64,000 bases of DNA from Solirubrobacterales bacterium (lineage in GTDB: Bacteria > Actinomycetota > Thermoleophilia > Solirubrobacterales > 70-9), in NCBI GenBank assembly GCA_016712175.1, contig JADJRQ010000003.1:62001-126000 (forward strand). Direction: 5' to 3'. Shown here one piece after another: positions 25,114-33,056 of the stretch (position 1 is the first letter of the stretch; each line of letters opens with the position of its first letter). The position numbers and the translations under genes were made by a program. Below the pieces are notes generated by a model. It had not been told where the DNA came from. It ran no database searches and was given only the letters and a program-made list of their open reading frames with translations.

Positions 25114-27317
25114 GCCTCGATCCCCAGATCGTGAGCGATTTCCGGATCGAGGGGTTCGCCGATGGGATCGCGGTTCGCAATCGCGTGACCTTCGAGGGAG
25201 ATGTTCGGCAGGATCTTGTCGAGCCAGCCGGGTAGCCACCAGGCCTTGTCGCCGAGCAGTGTCACCACAGCGGGGGCGATGACCATGCGAACGAAGAGCA
25301 CGTCGATCAGGATCGCCAGACCGAGTCCGAGGCCGATCATCCTTGCCACGACGTCCGACTGGGTGACGAAGGCGAGGAAGACCGACGCCATGATCAGGCC
25401 GGCGAACAAGATGACCTTGCCGATCCTCGACAGGCCGACGATCACGCTTTGACGGGGACTGTCGCCGCCGTTATAGGCCTCGTGAACCCGCGAGAGCAAG
25501 AACACGTTGTAGTCCATGCTCAACCCGAAGAGGATCGCGAAAATCATGACCGGGATGAACGACATGATGGGTACTCCGCTGTCGACCCCGATGAGACTTG
25601 CCCCGATTCCGTCCTGGAAGACGGCGACGATTACGCCGTAAGCGGCGGTGACCGACAGCAGGTTGAAGGCCGCCGAAACCAGCGGCACCCACAGTGAACG
25701 GAAAGCCATCATCAGCAGGACGACAGAAAGTCCGATCACCACAAGTATGAACAGCGGCAGCTGCTTCGAGACCTTGTCGGAAAAGTCCTCGAATCCGGCT
25801 GTCTGGCCACCGACGTAGACCTGGAGCGGAGTTCCTTCCGTCGATTCGGGAAGGACGTTGTTCCGCAGGTTCTCGAGCAGGTCGCTTGTCGCTTTGTCCT
25901 GCGGTGCCGTCTCCGGGATCAGGCTGATCACGGCCGAATCGGCCCCGGGCTTGGAGGGAGGAGGGGTGACTGAGGCAACATCATCGGTTGCCTTGAGATC
26001 GGTCACGATCGAATTGAGTTCGGCTTTGACGTTCGAGTCATTGGCCGGGACGTCGACAGCCAGGTAGAACGGACCGTTCGACCCGGCGCCGAAGCCTTCA
26101 CTTACGAGGTCGTACGCCTGACGCTGAGTGCTGGATTCCGACTGGTTCCCGTCGTCCGGTTGTCCGAGCCGAAGATGGGTCATCGGGAAGGCGAAAATCA
26201 GCAGTATCAGGACGCCGGCGGCAATCGAGAGCCAGGGTCGCTTGGTGATCCGGGTTCCCCAGTTGGCAAAAGCTGCGGAAGGCTTTACGTGTGAGATCTT
26301 CTTCGGGCGCAGCCACTTCTTGAGGGCGCCGATCATGATCGGCAGCATCGTGAGCGCAGAGACCACGACGGCGGCGACGCCGATCGCGGCTCCGATGCCC
26401 ATCTTGCCGATCAGCGGGATGCCGATCACCAACAGGCCGGCGATCGCGACCATCACGATGAGGCCGGCGGTGACCACGGCGGAACCAGCGGTCCCGCCGG
26501 ACTTCGCTGCCGCGTCACCGACCGAATCACCGGCGGCGAGTTGTTCCCGGAATCTCCCCATTATGAGCAGGGAGTAATCGATGCCGGCACCAAGGCCCAA
26601 CATCACCGCGATCGTGGCTGCGAATTCGGGCAGTCCGAGGGGAGCAGCCAGGATCACCAGCAGCGTCTGGCCGACCATGACTCCGATCAGGGCGCCGACG
26701 ATGGTTGCTGCCATTGCGGCACCGGACCGGAACAGGAAGGTGAGCAGCACGATCGCGATCGCGATGCCGATCAGTTCACCGACGGGCGCGTCCTGCTGGG
26801 CGGCAACATCGACCACGATGCCGCGCATGGCGACATTGACCCCGTCATTTCTTGCGGTGTCAGCTGCAATTTCGAGGTCCTCGCCCTGTTTCTTGTCAAC
26901 GTCGCCGAACTTCAGGTCCGGGTCATAGAAGACCTCGGATAGGGCGATCTTGCCGTTCTGTGAAACCCCCGGTGCCTTCGGGTTGAAAGGATCTCCGACT
27001 TTGACCACCTCGTCGAGTTTTCCGACCTGCGCGAGAGTGTCCTGAATCGCTGACTTCTGTTTCGGGTCGGACAGCTTGCCCGTGTCCGTACTGAAGACCA
27101 GGGTCGAGGTGATGCCTGCCTGCGCCTGGCCGCCGGCTTCGAGGAGATCGAAAGCCTTCTGGCTTTCCGTTCCCGGGATGTTGAAGTCGTCTGGCGGCGG
27201 ACTCTTCGCGGTGCTTGAAAGGAAGCCGAGCGCGAACACCGCCACGAGCGCTACTACCAGCGAACGCTTCCAGTGGATGACGATCGAACGGACGAGATTG
27301 GCGAGCAGGTTGGACAT
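25110..27317 (-). CDS. MMPL family RND-type transporter
   Basis: The 735-residue protein has the two-fold RND layout: one N-terminal helix, a large outer loop (about 35-180), a block of helices, a second outer loop (about 390-525) and a final block of helices. Typical sequences are GLGAGIDYSLLIMGRFREQL in the first half and ILFGLSMDYNVFLLSRVHEA in the second; the polar residues in these helices carry the proton relay. Members export lipids, glycolipids or drugs. It is divergent from a disrupted TetR gene, with two palindromes in between. Confidence 0.92.
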   Translation of the reverse strand: MSNLLANLVRSIVIHWKRSLVVALVAVFALGFLSSTAKSPPPDDFNIPGTESQKAFDLLEAGGQAQAGITSTLVFSTDTGKLSDPKQKSAIQDTLAQVGKLDEVVKVGDPFNPKAPGVSQNGKIALSEVFYDPDLKFGDVDKKQGEDLEIAADTARNDGVNVAMRGIVVDVAAQQDAPVGELIGIAIAIVLLTFLFRSGAAMAATIVGALIGVMVGQTLLVILAAPLGLPEFAATIAVMLGLGAGIDYSLLIMGRFREQLAAGDSVGDAAAKSGGTAGSAVVTAGLIVMVAIAGLLVIGIPLIGKMGIGAAIGVAAVVVSALTMLPIMIGALKKWLRPKKISHVKPSAAFANWGTRITKRPWLSIAAGVLILLIFAFPMTHLRLGQPDDGNQSESSTQRQAYDLVSEGFGAGSNGPFYLAVDVPANDSNVKAELNSIVTDLKATDDVASVTPPPSKPGADSAVISLIPETAPQDKATSDLLENLRNNVLPESTEGTPLQVYVGGQTAGFEDFSDKVSKQLPLFILVVIGLSVVLLMMAFRSLWVPLVSAAFNLLSVTAAYGVIVAVFQDGIGASLIGVDSGVPIMSFIPVMIFAILFGLSMDYNVFLLSRVHEAYNGGDSPRQSVIVGLSRIGKVILFAGLIMASVFLAFVTQSDVVARMIGLGLGLAILIDVLFVRMVIAPAVVTLLGDKAWWLPGWLDKILPNISLEGHAIANRDPIGEPLDPEIAHDLGIEA

Positions 27318-27380
27318 TTGACTCCAGAGACGAGGGGGAGGAAAGTTGAAGCGGGAAAATTAGCACACTTACTGCATGTT

Positions 27381-27426
27381 CGCATTCACTGCGAGAATGC
27401 GTGTGATGCATTACTGCAGTAGATGC
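27381..27426. promoter_or_regulatory. Two palindromic sites between the MMPL and TetR genes
   Basis: Site 1 (27381-27401) has arms cgcattc and gaatgcg around seven bases. Site 2 (27408-27426) contains the perfect palindrome tactgcagta flanked by gcat and gatgc. Both sit in the 131-base divergent region, where a TetR repressor would block both promoters. A third related half-site, ttactgcatg, lies just before them. Confidence 0.55.
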
Positions 27427-27448
27427 AGACTTTGATAGGCTAGTGCAA

Positions 27449-28090
27449 ATGGACGGCGACTCAACAGAGCACTCGACCGGGCTTCGGGAGCGTAAGAAAC
27501 AGAAGACCCGGGCGACTATCGTCGAGGTTGCGCTTCGACTTTTCGCCGAAAACGGCTATCAGTAAACCACGATCGCCCAGATCGCGGAAGCGGCAGATGT
27601 CTCGCCGCGCACCGTTTCCACTTACTTTCCGGCCAAGGAAGCGATCGTCTTCGACGTCAGCTTCAAGTCGAAGCAGCGGCTGGCCGACCGCATCCGGTCC
27701 CGGCCGGCCGACCAGGACACAATGGAGGCCCTGCGTGGCTGGGTTCTCGATGAGCGTGAGGTCTGGAACGCGAATGAAGAGCAGCTGACCTGTCAGCGCC
27801 AGGTTATTGAGCGCGACGAAGGTCTCGTCGCCTACGAACGGGCCCAGCTTCGCGAGTTCGAACTGCTGATGGCGGAGGGTCTCGCTGCTGACCTCGACAT
27901 GAAGCCCGGCGACCTCGAACCGCGGATGGCGGCAGCTGCGGCGGTCGGGGTGTTCGACCTGCTCAGCGAAGAGCGCGACTCGACCACGACGGAAATCCCT
28001 TCGAGAGACGACCAGATCCGCATCCTCGACCAGGCCCTCACCTTCGTCACCGGCGGAGTCTCGGCAATGCGTGAGGCCAGGGACGCTTAA
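27449..28090 (+). pseudogene. TetR family regulator with a premature stop codon
   Basis: The ATG at 27449 opens a TetR helix-turn-helix: TRATIVEVALRLFAENGYQ, then TAA at 27563-27565, then in the same frame TTIAQIAEAADVSPRTVSTYF and a full ligand domain to 28090. The stop replaces codon 39, at the point where the family usually has a residue such as Glu before TTI. A single G-to-T change (GAA to TAA) would explain it. Read through, the protein has 213 residues. It probably controlled the divergent MMPL exporter. Confidence 0.85.
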
Positions 28091-28093
28091 AGC

Positions 28094-28123
28094 GAAACGC
28101 CCCCGCACAGGCGAGGGCGTTTC
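28094..28123. terminator. Bidirectional hairpin terminator
   Basis: The arms gaaacgccc and gggcgtttc form a perfect nine-base stem, with partial pairing inside (ccgc/ggcg). The hairpin sits between the convergent TetR and NlpC/P60 genes, three bases after the first stop. Confidence 0.7.
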
Positions 28124-28145
28124 CGGGGAGGGACTGGGGGAAGCT

Positions 28146-28730
28146 TTAGTAGCGCCCGGGGTGACGCGCTTTGAACCGGCCCGAGGTGGAGGTCAGGCTC
28201 CGGCTCCAGCGGGGACCGTCTGCGCCCGTGTTTGCGGTGTCGAAACGGAGACCGGCGACGGTCATGTAAGCGTGACCAGGGTTTGAGTAGACGGTGATCC
28301 ACTTGCCCTTGCCGCGGCTTTTCCACTTCATGTAGCCGGGCGAAGCGAGCGGACTCGAGACGAACTTGCCGCCGCGCAGGGCGTAACTCACGGCACCTGA
28401 GCAGTCGTAGCCCTTCGAGCGGAAGCTGGCGTGACCACCGCCGTAGACGTAAGGCTTGGTGCGGATGCGGTTGGCGTACTTGATGACACGCTTGACGCGT
28501 TTCGGGGCCGACTTGGGCGCGATCGCCTTGCCGTTGACAAGCCTGGCTTTCTTGAAAGGCTTGCATTTGGCGCTCTGAGTCGTAATTCCACCCGAAGTGT
28601 TGGCGCAATCCGCGTTGGCGGTGCCGAGGCCGACCAGACCGGTCAGCAACAGGGCTGCGCCCAGGCTGAAGGTAAGTAGAAGGCCATAGGTTGTGGAAAT
28701 ACGTTGAGGATTCTGCTTGAACGTGCCGAT
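28146..28730 (-). CDS. NlpC/P60-like cell-wall hydrolase with an apparent ATC start
   Basis: The protein has a signal peptide (hydrophobic LLLTFSLGAALLLTG, cleavage near TANA-DC) and a C40 peptidase-like domain: YVYGGGHASFRSKGYDCSGA with the catalytic Cys, and a later NPGHAYMTVAG with the catalytic His. Such enzymes cut peptidoglycan stem peptides. The complete signal peptide with its basic front (TFKQNPQRIS) requires a start upstream of the TTG at 28649. The codon five bases after a perfect AAAGGAG is ATC at 28728-28730, and no ATG, GTG or TTG is in frame there. The leader carries a c-di-AMP riboswitch. Confidence 0.8.
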   Translation of the reverse strand: MGTFKQNPQRISTTYGLLLTFSLGAALLLTGLVGLGTANADCANTSGGITTQSAKCKPFKKARLVNGKAIAPKSAPKRVKRVIKYANRIRTKPYVYGGGHASFRSKGYDCSGAVSYALRGGKFVSSPLASPGYMKWKSRGKGKWITVYSNPGHAYMTVAGLRFDTANTGADGPRWSRSLTSTSGRFKARHPGRY

Positions 28731-28744
28731 ACCGACTCCTTTGT

Positions 28745-28868
28745 GGCCTACGGGGTTAGCTGACGGACTAGCGCTGTGGAGTGTGCGCTCTCACCTGGTT
28801 AGGTGAGTTAGCCCCAAGAACTTGGTTCCCCCGTTTCCCGGACCTTGAGGCACGGGAACTCGGCGTAC
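28745..28868 (-). ncRNA. c-di-AMP riboswitch (ydaO-yuaA type)
   Basis: Read on the minus strand, the leader has the conserved blocks of this class: GCCGAGTTCCCG, then CGGGGGAACCAAG, a TTGGGG segment, the variable hairpin CTCACC...GGTGAG, and at the 3' end GTCCGTCAGCTAACCCCG followed by TAGGC. The class senses cyclic di-AMP and in actinobacteria often controls cell-wall hydrolase genes, as here. The AAAGGAG of the NlpC/P60 gene follows only a few bases after the aptamer, so control may act on translation. Confidence 0.85.
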
Positions 28869-28983
28869 GGTTGACTTACTTCACGGATACTAGGTCATTT
28901 GCTAATACATTGCTCATAAACCTGCGAAACCGGCCGGGTTGCGGTCGATCTCGGAGCAAGTATTCGGCTATATGACCGGGATA

Positions 28984-29625
28984 TCAGGCGGAAGTGTGAG
29001 GAGACGCACAACCGATTACATGCGGGTTCGTATGGCCCCATTTCACGCCGATCGTTTCGTCTCGTACCTGCGAGATTTGGAACCCCGCGGCTTCGATACT
29101 GCCGACCGTATCCCGGCTGCAGTGACAGCCGCCGGCCACCCAGGGCCAGATGCGGGAGTCGTCGAGGAGTCTCTGGACCCTCGCCTTGGCTGGACTCCCG
29201 GCCCGGACGTGTTCGAAGAAGTGGAGTTGGCCGTTCGGCTTCAGAACCCGGCGGGCCTCCCGCAGTGCTGTTGCCGGATCGTCGATCGAGCAGAGCACCA
29301 TGCAGGCGACGACGTGATCGAACGAATCATCTTCGAAGGGCAGGGCGGTGGCGTTGCCGTCGACGGTCATGATCTTCGGAGCAACTCGTGTCGCGGACTC
29401 CGCTGCTTTTTCCCTCATGTAGGCCTCGGGTTCGAGGGCGACCACCTCGGTCACGCCTTTTCCGTAGTGGGCGAAGTTCATACCATTTCCCGATCCGACC
29501 TCAAGTATGCGGCCGGAAAGACCGGAGACCAGCTCGGATCGGTAGGGGCCGAGCTCCGGCTCCATCTTCTCGCTGAACCAGGTGAAGAAGCGGGCGAAGA
29601 GGGGGTGGTGTACTTCTGATGCCAT
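28984..29625 (-). CDS. Class I SAM-dependent methyltransferase (UbiE-like)
   Basis: The 213-residue protein has motif I RILEVGSGNGMNFAHY, the acidic VVALEPEAYM, and FDHVVACMVLCSID plus EARRVLKPNGQLHFFEHV, the pattern of small-molecule methyltransferases. C-terminal CHCSRDTVGSIEAAGF is typical of actinobacterial members. The substrate is unknown. It is downstream of prfC on the same strand, 54 bases away. Confidence 0.85.
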   Translation of the reverse strand: MASEVHHPLFARFFTWFSEKMEPELGPYRSELVSGLSGRILEVGSGNGMNFAHYGKGVTEVVALEPEAYMREKAAESATRVAPKIMTVDGNATALPFEDDSFDHVVACMVLCSIDDPATALREARRVLKPNGQLHFFEHVRAGSPAKARVQRLLDDSRIWPWVAGGCHCSRDTVGSIEAAGFQISQVRDETIGVKWGHTNPHVIGCASPHTSA

Positions 29626-29679
29626 TCGGAGATCCTATGGGCTGGAGAGTGTTGGGCGACGTGCTCGGTGGTCTTGGAG

Positions 29680-31290
29680 TCAGACCATGTGGTCGAGCGT
29701 CAGGTGCGGCTTGTCGCGCACCAGGCGGTCGTGCTGGAACTGGCTGGTGAAGAGGGCGAAGACCACGCCGTCACTGCGGGTCCGGAGTTCCGCCAGCCGT
29801 CCTTCGCGCATTTCCTGGGCACTCTCTTCGTCGGTCCGGCGTGCGAGCTTCCAGTCGGTCTCGTCGACCTTTACCTGCACGTTGAACTCGGTCTCCATGC
29901 GCTCGGTTGCAACTTCGAACTGAAGCCGGCCGACTCCGCCGAGGATCGGCATCGGATCGCGGCCGCCGTCCTGGGTCAACACGTGGATCACACCCTCTTC
30001 CGCCAGTTGATCGAGCGCGCGGGTGAATTGTTTGTGCTTGCGGGCGTCGGCATTCCGGACCCGGATGAACTGTTCGGGCGCCAAGGTCGGTAGCGGTGGG
30101 TACCGGAGCTCCTGGCCCTGGAAGACCGTGTCGCCGACCTGGAGGTCGGCCGCGCCGACCACACCGACGATGTCGCCGGGGTATGCCTCTTCGATCGTCT
30201 CGCGCTGGCGGCCGAAAGTGCCTGAAGCGTAGTTCAGGGTCAGCGGGCGTCCGGTCCGGGCATTGACCACCTTCATGCCACGATCGAACTTGCCGGAGCA
30301 GATGCGGATGAACGCGTTGCGGTCGCGGTGGCGGGGATCCATGTTCGCCTGCACCTTGAATACGAGCCCGGAAAATTCGCTCTCGAGCGGACGCGGAGTG
30401 TCGGTGATATCGATTCGCGGACTCGGCGGCGGAGCCAGTTCGATGACCGTATCGAGCAGAAGTTCAACGCCGAAATTGGTGAGTGCCGACCCGAACAGGA
30501 CCGGGGTGGAGATACCTTCGGCGACCGCGCCGGGGTCGAACTCGTGGCCGGCTGCTTCGAGCAGGCTCAGTTCTTCGGTGGCCGTGTTCCAAGCGGCCTC
30601 ACCGTCGGGAGCCGATTCGAGGTCGATGATCGTCTCCGACGCTACGGCCAGTCCGCCGGGCGCAGAGCGCTCGAATTCGTGGAAGTTTTTCTCCCGCAGG
30701 TCGACGATCCCCTTGAGGTCACCGGGCTCACCGACCGGCCAGGTCAGGGCGGTGGGCAGCAGGTCAAGGGTCGATTCGATGTGGTCAAGCAGTTCCAGTG
30801 GCTCGATGCCGGGGCGGTCGCATTTGTTGATGAAGGTGATCAGCGGGATACCACGGCTGCGCGCTACTTCGAAGAGGCGGAGTGTCTGGGCCTCGATTCC
30901 CTTGGCGGCGTCGATCAGGATCACCGCACTGTCGACCGCCGACATGACCCGCAACGTGTCTTCGCTGAAGTCGCTGTGGCCGGGTGTGTCCAGCAGGTTG
31001 ATGACCGTTCCCGCATGTTCGAATCGCAACACGGTCGAAGAAACCGAGATTCCGCGGCGCTGTTCGAGGTCCATCCAGTCCGAAGTTGTTGCTTTGCGCT
31101 TCTGGCGTCCCTGGACCGAACCGGCTTCGTTCAGCGCCTGCCCGTAGAGCAGCAGTTTTTCGGTGATTGTCGTCTTGCCGGCGTCAGGGTGCGAGATGAT
31201 CGCGAAAGTACGGCGACGCCCGGCCTCCTCGAGCAGAGGATTGCCTTTCGCCGCGGGGTCGATCTGGGCCGGAGGGCCGGAAGTGGTCAC
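29680..31290 (-). CDS. prfC: Peptide chain release factor 3
   Basis: RF3 is a GTPase that recycles RF1 and RF2 from the ribosome. The 536-residue protein has G1 SHPDAGKTTITEKLL, the switch region RRGISVSSTVLRFE, G3 DTPGHSDFSEDT, G4 NKCDRPG, and the RF3-type linker ASGTFGRQRETIEEAYPGDI. Its C-terminal third keeps GVGRLQFEVATERME and the end LTLDHMV. The GTG start follows no strong ribosome site. Length and motifs separate it from EF-G. Confidence 0.93.
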   Translation of the reverse strand: MTTSGPPAQIDPAAKGNPLLEEAGRRRTFAIISHPDAGKTTITEKLLLYGQALNEAGSVQGRQKRKATTSDWMDLEQRRGISVSSTVLRFEHAGTVINLLDTPGHSDFSEDTLRVMSAVDSAVILIDAAKGIEAQTLRLFEVARSRGIPLITFINKCDRPGIEPLELLDHIESTLDLLPTALTWPVGEPGDLKGIVDLREKNFHEFERSAPGGLAVASETIIDLESAPDGEAAWNTATEELSLLEAAGHEFDPGAVAEGISTPVLFGSALTNFGVELLLDTVIELAPPPSPRIDITDTPRPLESEFSGLVFKVQANMDPRHRDRNAFIRICSGKFDRGMKVVNARTGRPLTLNYASGTFGRQRETIEEAYPGDIVGVVGAADLQVGDTVFQGQELRYPPLPTLAPEQFIRVRNADARKHKQFTRALDQLAEEGVIHVLTQDGGRDPMPILGGVGRLQFEVATERMETEFNVQVKVDETDWKLARRTDEESAQEMREGRLAELRTRSDGVVFALFTSQFQHDRLVRDKPHLTLDHMV

Positions 31291-31347
31291 GACCCTTCAG
31301 GGTAGTGGGTCAGATCGGTTTGAGCGCCGGCAGCAGCCCGGCCGGGG

Positions 31348-32136
31348 TCAATCGATCAGACGCTTGGTCAGCTGGTGTATCGCGATCCGCCACAGGACCA
31401 GCGAGAAGACGATCAACCCGAGCAGCCGAAGGATGTCGACCGTTTCGAAGCCGAAAGCGGCGCCCCGGACGAGCTCAACGAGCTGGTAGAGCGGGTTGAA
31501 CTGGGCGGCAATCTGGAAGCCCTCGGGCAACTGGTTGATCGGGAAGAAGGTTCCCGCGACCAGGAAGAGGGGGGTGATGACCACGGTCGTCACGTAGTTG
31601 AACTGGTCGATCTTGGAGACCGTGCCGGCGACGGCCATTCCAAAAGCCGCAAATCCACAGGCAGTGACGAAACCGAAGAACGGGATCAAGAGCATGCCCC
31701 AGGTCGGGCTCAGGCCGAAAAAGAAGCAGACGAGAATCGGGAAGCAGCCGAAGAAGCCGGCGCGCATGGCAATCCAGAGAACTTCCGCCGTGACCAGCTC
31801 CTCGACGTCGACCGGTGCCGCGAGGATCGCGTCGTAGGTGCGCTGAAACCGGTACTTGATGAAGGTGCCAAACATCGACGGCAGGGCGCTGGCGAAAATC
31901 ACCGCGGTCGCGACAATTCCGGTGCCGACAAATTCGATGTAGTCGACGCCTTCGACGTTGGTGACGATGGTCGTCCCGAGCCCGAGACCGAAGGCCAACA
32001 GGTAGATGGTCGGTTCGAGAAGGCTCGAGAAGGCGGTGGCTTTCCAGAAGGTCCGAAAATTGGCGATCTCGCGACTCATCACTCCGGCTATCGCGGCCGG
32101 TTCGAGACGGCGCATCCGGTCCGGGTCCTTGCTCAT
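31348..32136 (-). CDS. ABC-2 type transporter permease
   Basis: The 262-residue protein has six hydrophobic segments and the ABC-2 pattern YRFQRTYDAILAAPV plus a late FPINQLPEGFQIAAQFNPLY. It starts with ATG overlapping the stop of the ATPase gene (ATGA), so the two form an exporter of the DrrAB/NodIJ kind. Substrates of this group include drugs, lipids and polysaccharides; none can be named. Confidence 0.9.
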   Translation of the reverse strand: MSKDPDRMRRLEPAAIAGVMSREIANFRTFWKATAFSSLLEPTIYLLAFGLGLGTTIVTNVEGVDYIEFVGTGIVATAVIFASALPSMFGTFIKYRFQRTYDAILAAPVDVEELVTAEVLWIAMRAGFFGCFPILVCFFFGLSPTWGMLLIPFFGFVTACGFAAFGMAVAGTVSKIDQFNYVTTVVITPLFLVAGTFFPINQLPEGFQIAAQFNPLYQLVELVRGAAFGFETVDILRLLGLIVFSLVLWRIAIHQLTKRLID

Positions 32137-33044
32137 TCGGCCTCTTCTCCGGTCAGCAGGACGAAGACGTCCTCGAGGGAAGCAGCTCGCCAGACTGCCT
32201 CGGGCGGGATGAACGTGTGCCGGTCACGGTCCGCGCCGACGATTGCCACAGCGGGCCCGGCCGGCCGGGAGCGCAGGCCTTCGGCGTCAGCCAGGGCTCG
32301 CACCTCGGTCAGGCGGTCGGGTGGGCCGTAGACCTCAGCGGTGAGCTCGCCCGCAAATTCGGTGACCAGGTCGCTCGGCTTGCCTCGCGCGATGATCTTC
32401 CCGTGGGCCATTACTGCGATGTCGTCGGCCAGTCGTTCGGCTTCTTCGATGTAGTGGGTCGACATCAGCACGGTCTTTCCGCGGCTCCTCAGGTCGTCGA
32501 TCAGGGTCCAAATCTGGGTGCGAATCTGGGGATCCAGGCCGACCGTAGGCTCATCGAGAAGAATCAGGTCGGGGTCGTGGATCAGCCCGCGAGCAAGCAG
32601 CATGCGGCGGCGCATCCCGCCGGACAACTCATCGACGGCATCCTTTCGGCGGTCCGTGAGCCTGGCCAGGTCCAGCGCGCGGTCGACAGCGGCCGGGATG
32701 TCCTTGACGCGGTACAGGCGGGCCGAGACTTTGAGGTTCTCTTCGACCGAGACGTCGACATCGAGGTTGTCGAGCTGCGGCACCAAGCCCATTCGTGCCC
32801 GGGCAGACTTGCTCTGCTTCGGAAGCTCGAAGCCGAGTACTTCCAGGTCCCCGGAGTCGGCGATCGCCTGGCCGGTCAGGAGCCTCATCGTGGTCGATTT
32901 GCCCGCGCCGTTCGGACCGAGCAGGCCGAGACAGCTGCCAGCGGGAACGTCGAGGTCGAGTCCGTCGACGGCTCTGATCGAACCGAAGGACTTGAATACA
33001 TTGCTCAATCTGATCGGGCATTCCAAGGGGAGGTCCAGCGGCAT
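32133..33044 (-). CDS. ABC transporter ATP-binding protein (DrrA/NodI type)
   Basis: The 303-residue protein has Walker A GPNGAGKST, the Q-loop near GLVPQLDNLD, the signature ELSGGMRRRMLLARGL, Walker B LILLDEPTVGLDPQ and the H-loop STHYIEEAE. A C-terminal DrrA-like extension follows. With the next gene it makes a two-component exporter. The gene starts 12 bases from the divergent SulP gene, so their promoters must overlap the coding ends. Confidence 0.93.
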   Translation of the reverse strand: MPLDLPLECPIRLSNVFKSFGSIRAVDGLDLDVPAGSCLGLLGPNGAGKSTTMRLLTGQAIADSGDLEVLGFELPKQSKSARARMGLVPQLDNLDVDVSVEENLKVSARLYRVKDIPAAVDRALDLARLTDRRKDAVDELSGGMRRRMLLARGLIHDPDLILLDEPTVGLDPQIRTQIWTLIDDLRSRGKTVLMSTHYIEEAERLADDIAVMAHGKIIARGKPSDLVTEFAGELTAEVYGPPDRLTEVRALADAEGLRSRPAGPAVAIVGADRDRHTFIPPEAVWRAASLEDVFVLLTGEEAE

Positions 33045-33056
33045 AGAGTCAGGTTA

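Noticed and set aside
27563..27565. TAA in the TetR gene as recoding (selenocysteine, pyrrolysine or readthrough)
   Set aside because: TAA is not used for selenocysteine or pyrrolysine, and no recoding hairpin or slippery sequence is visible; mutation or base error is simpler.
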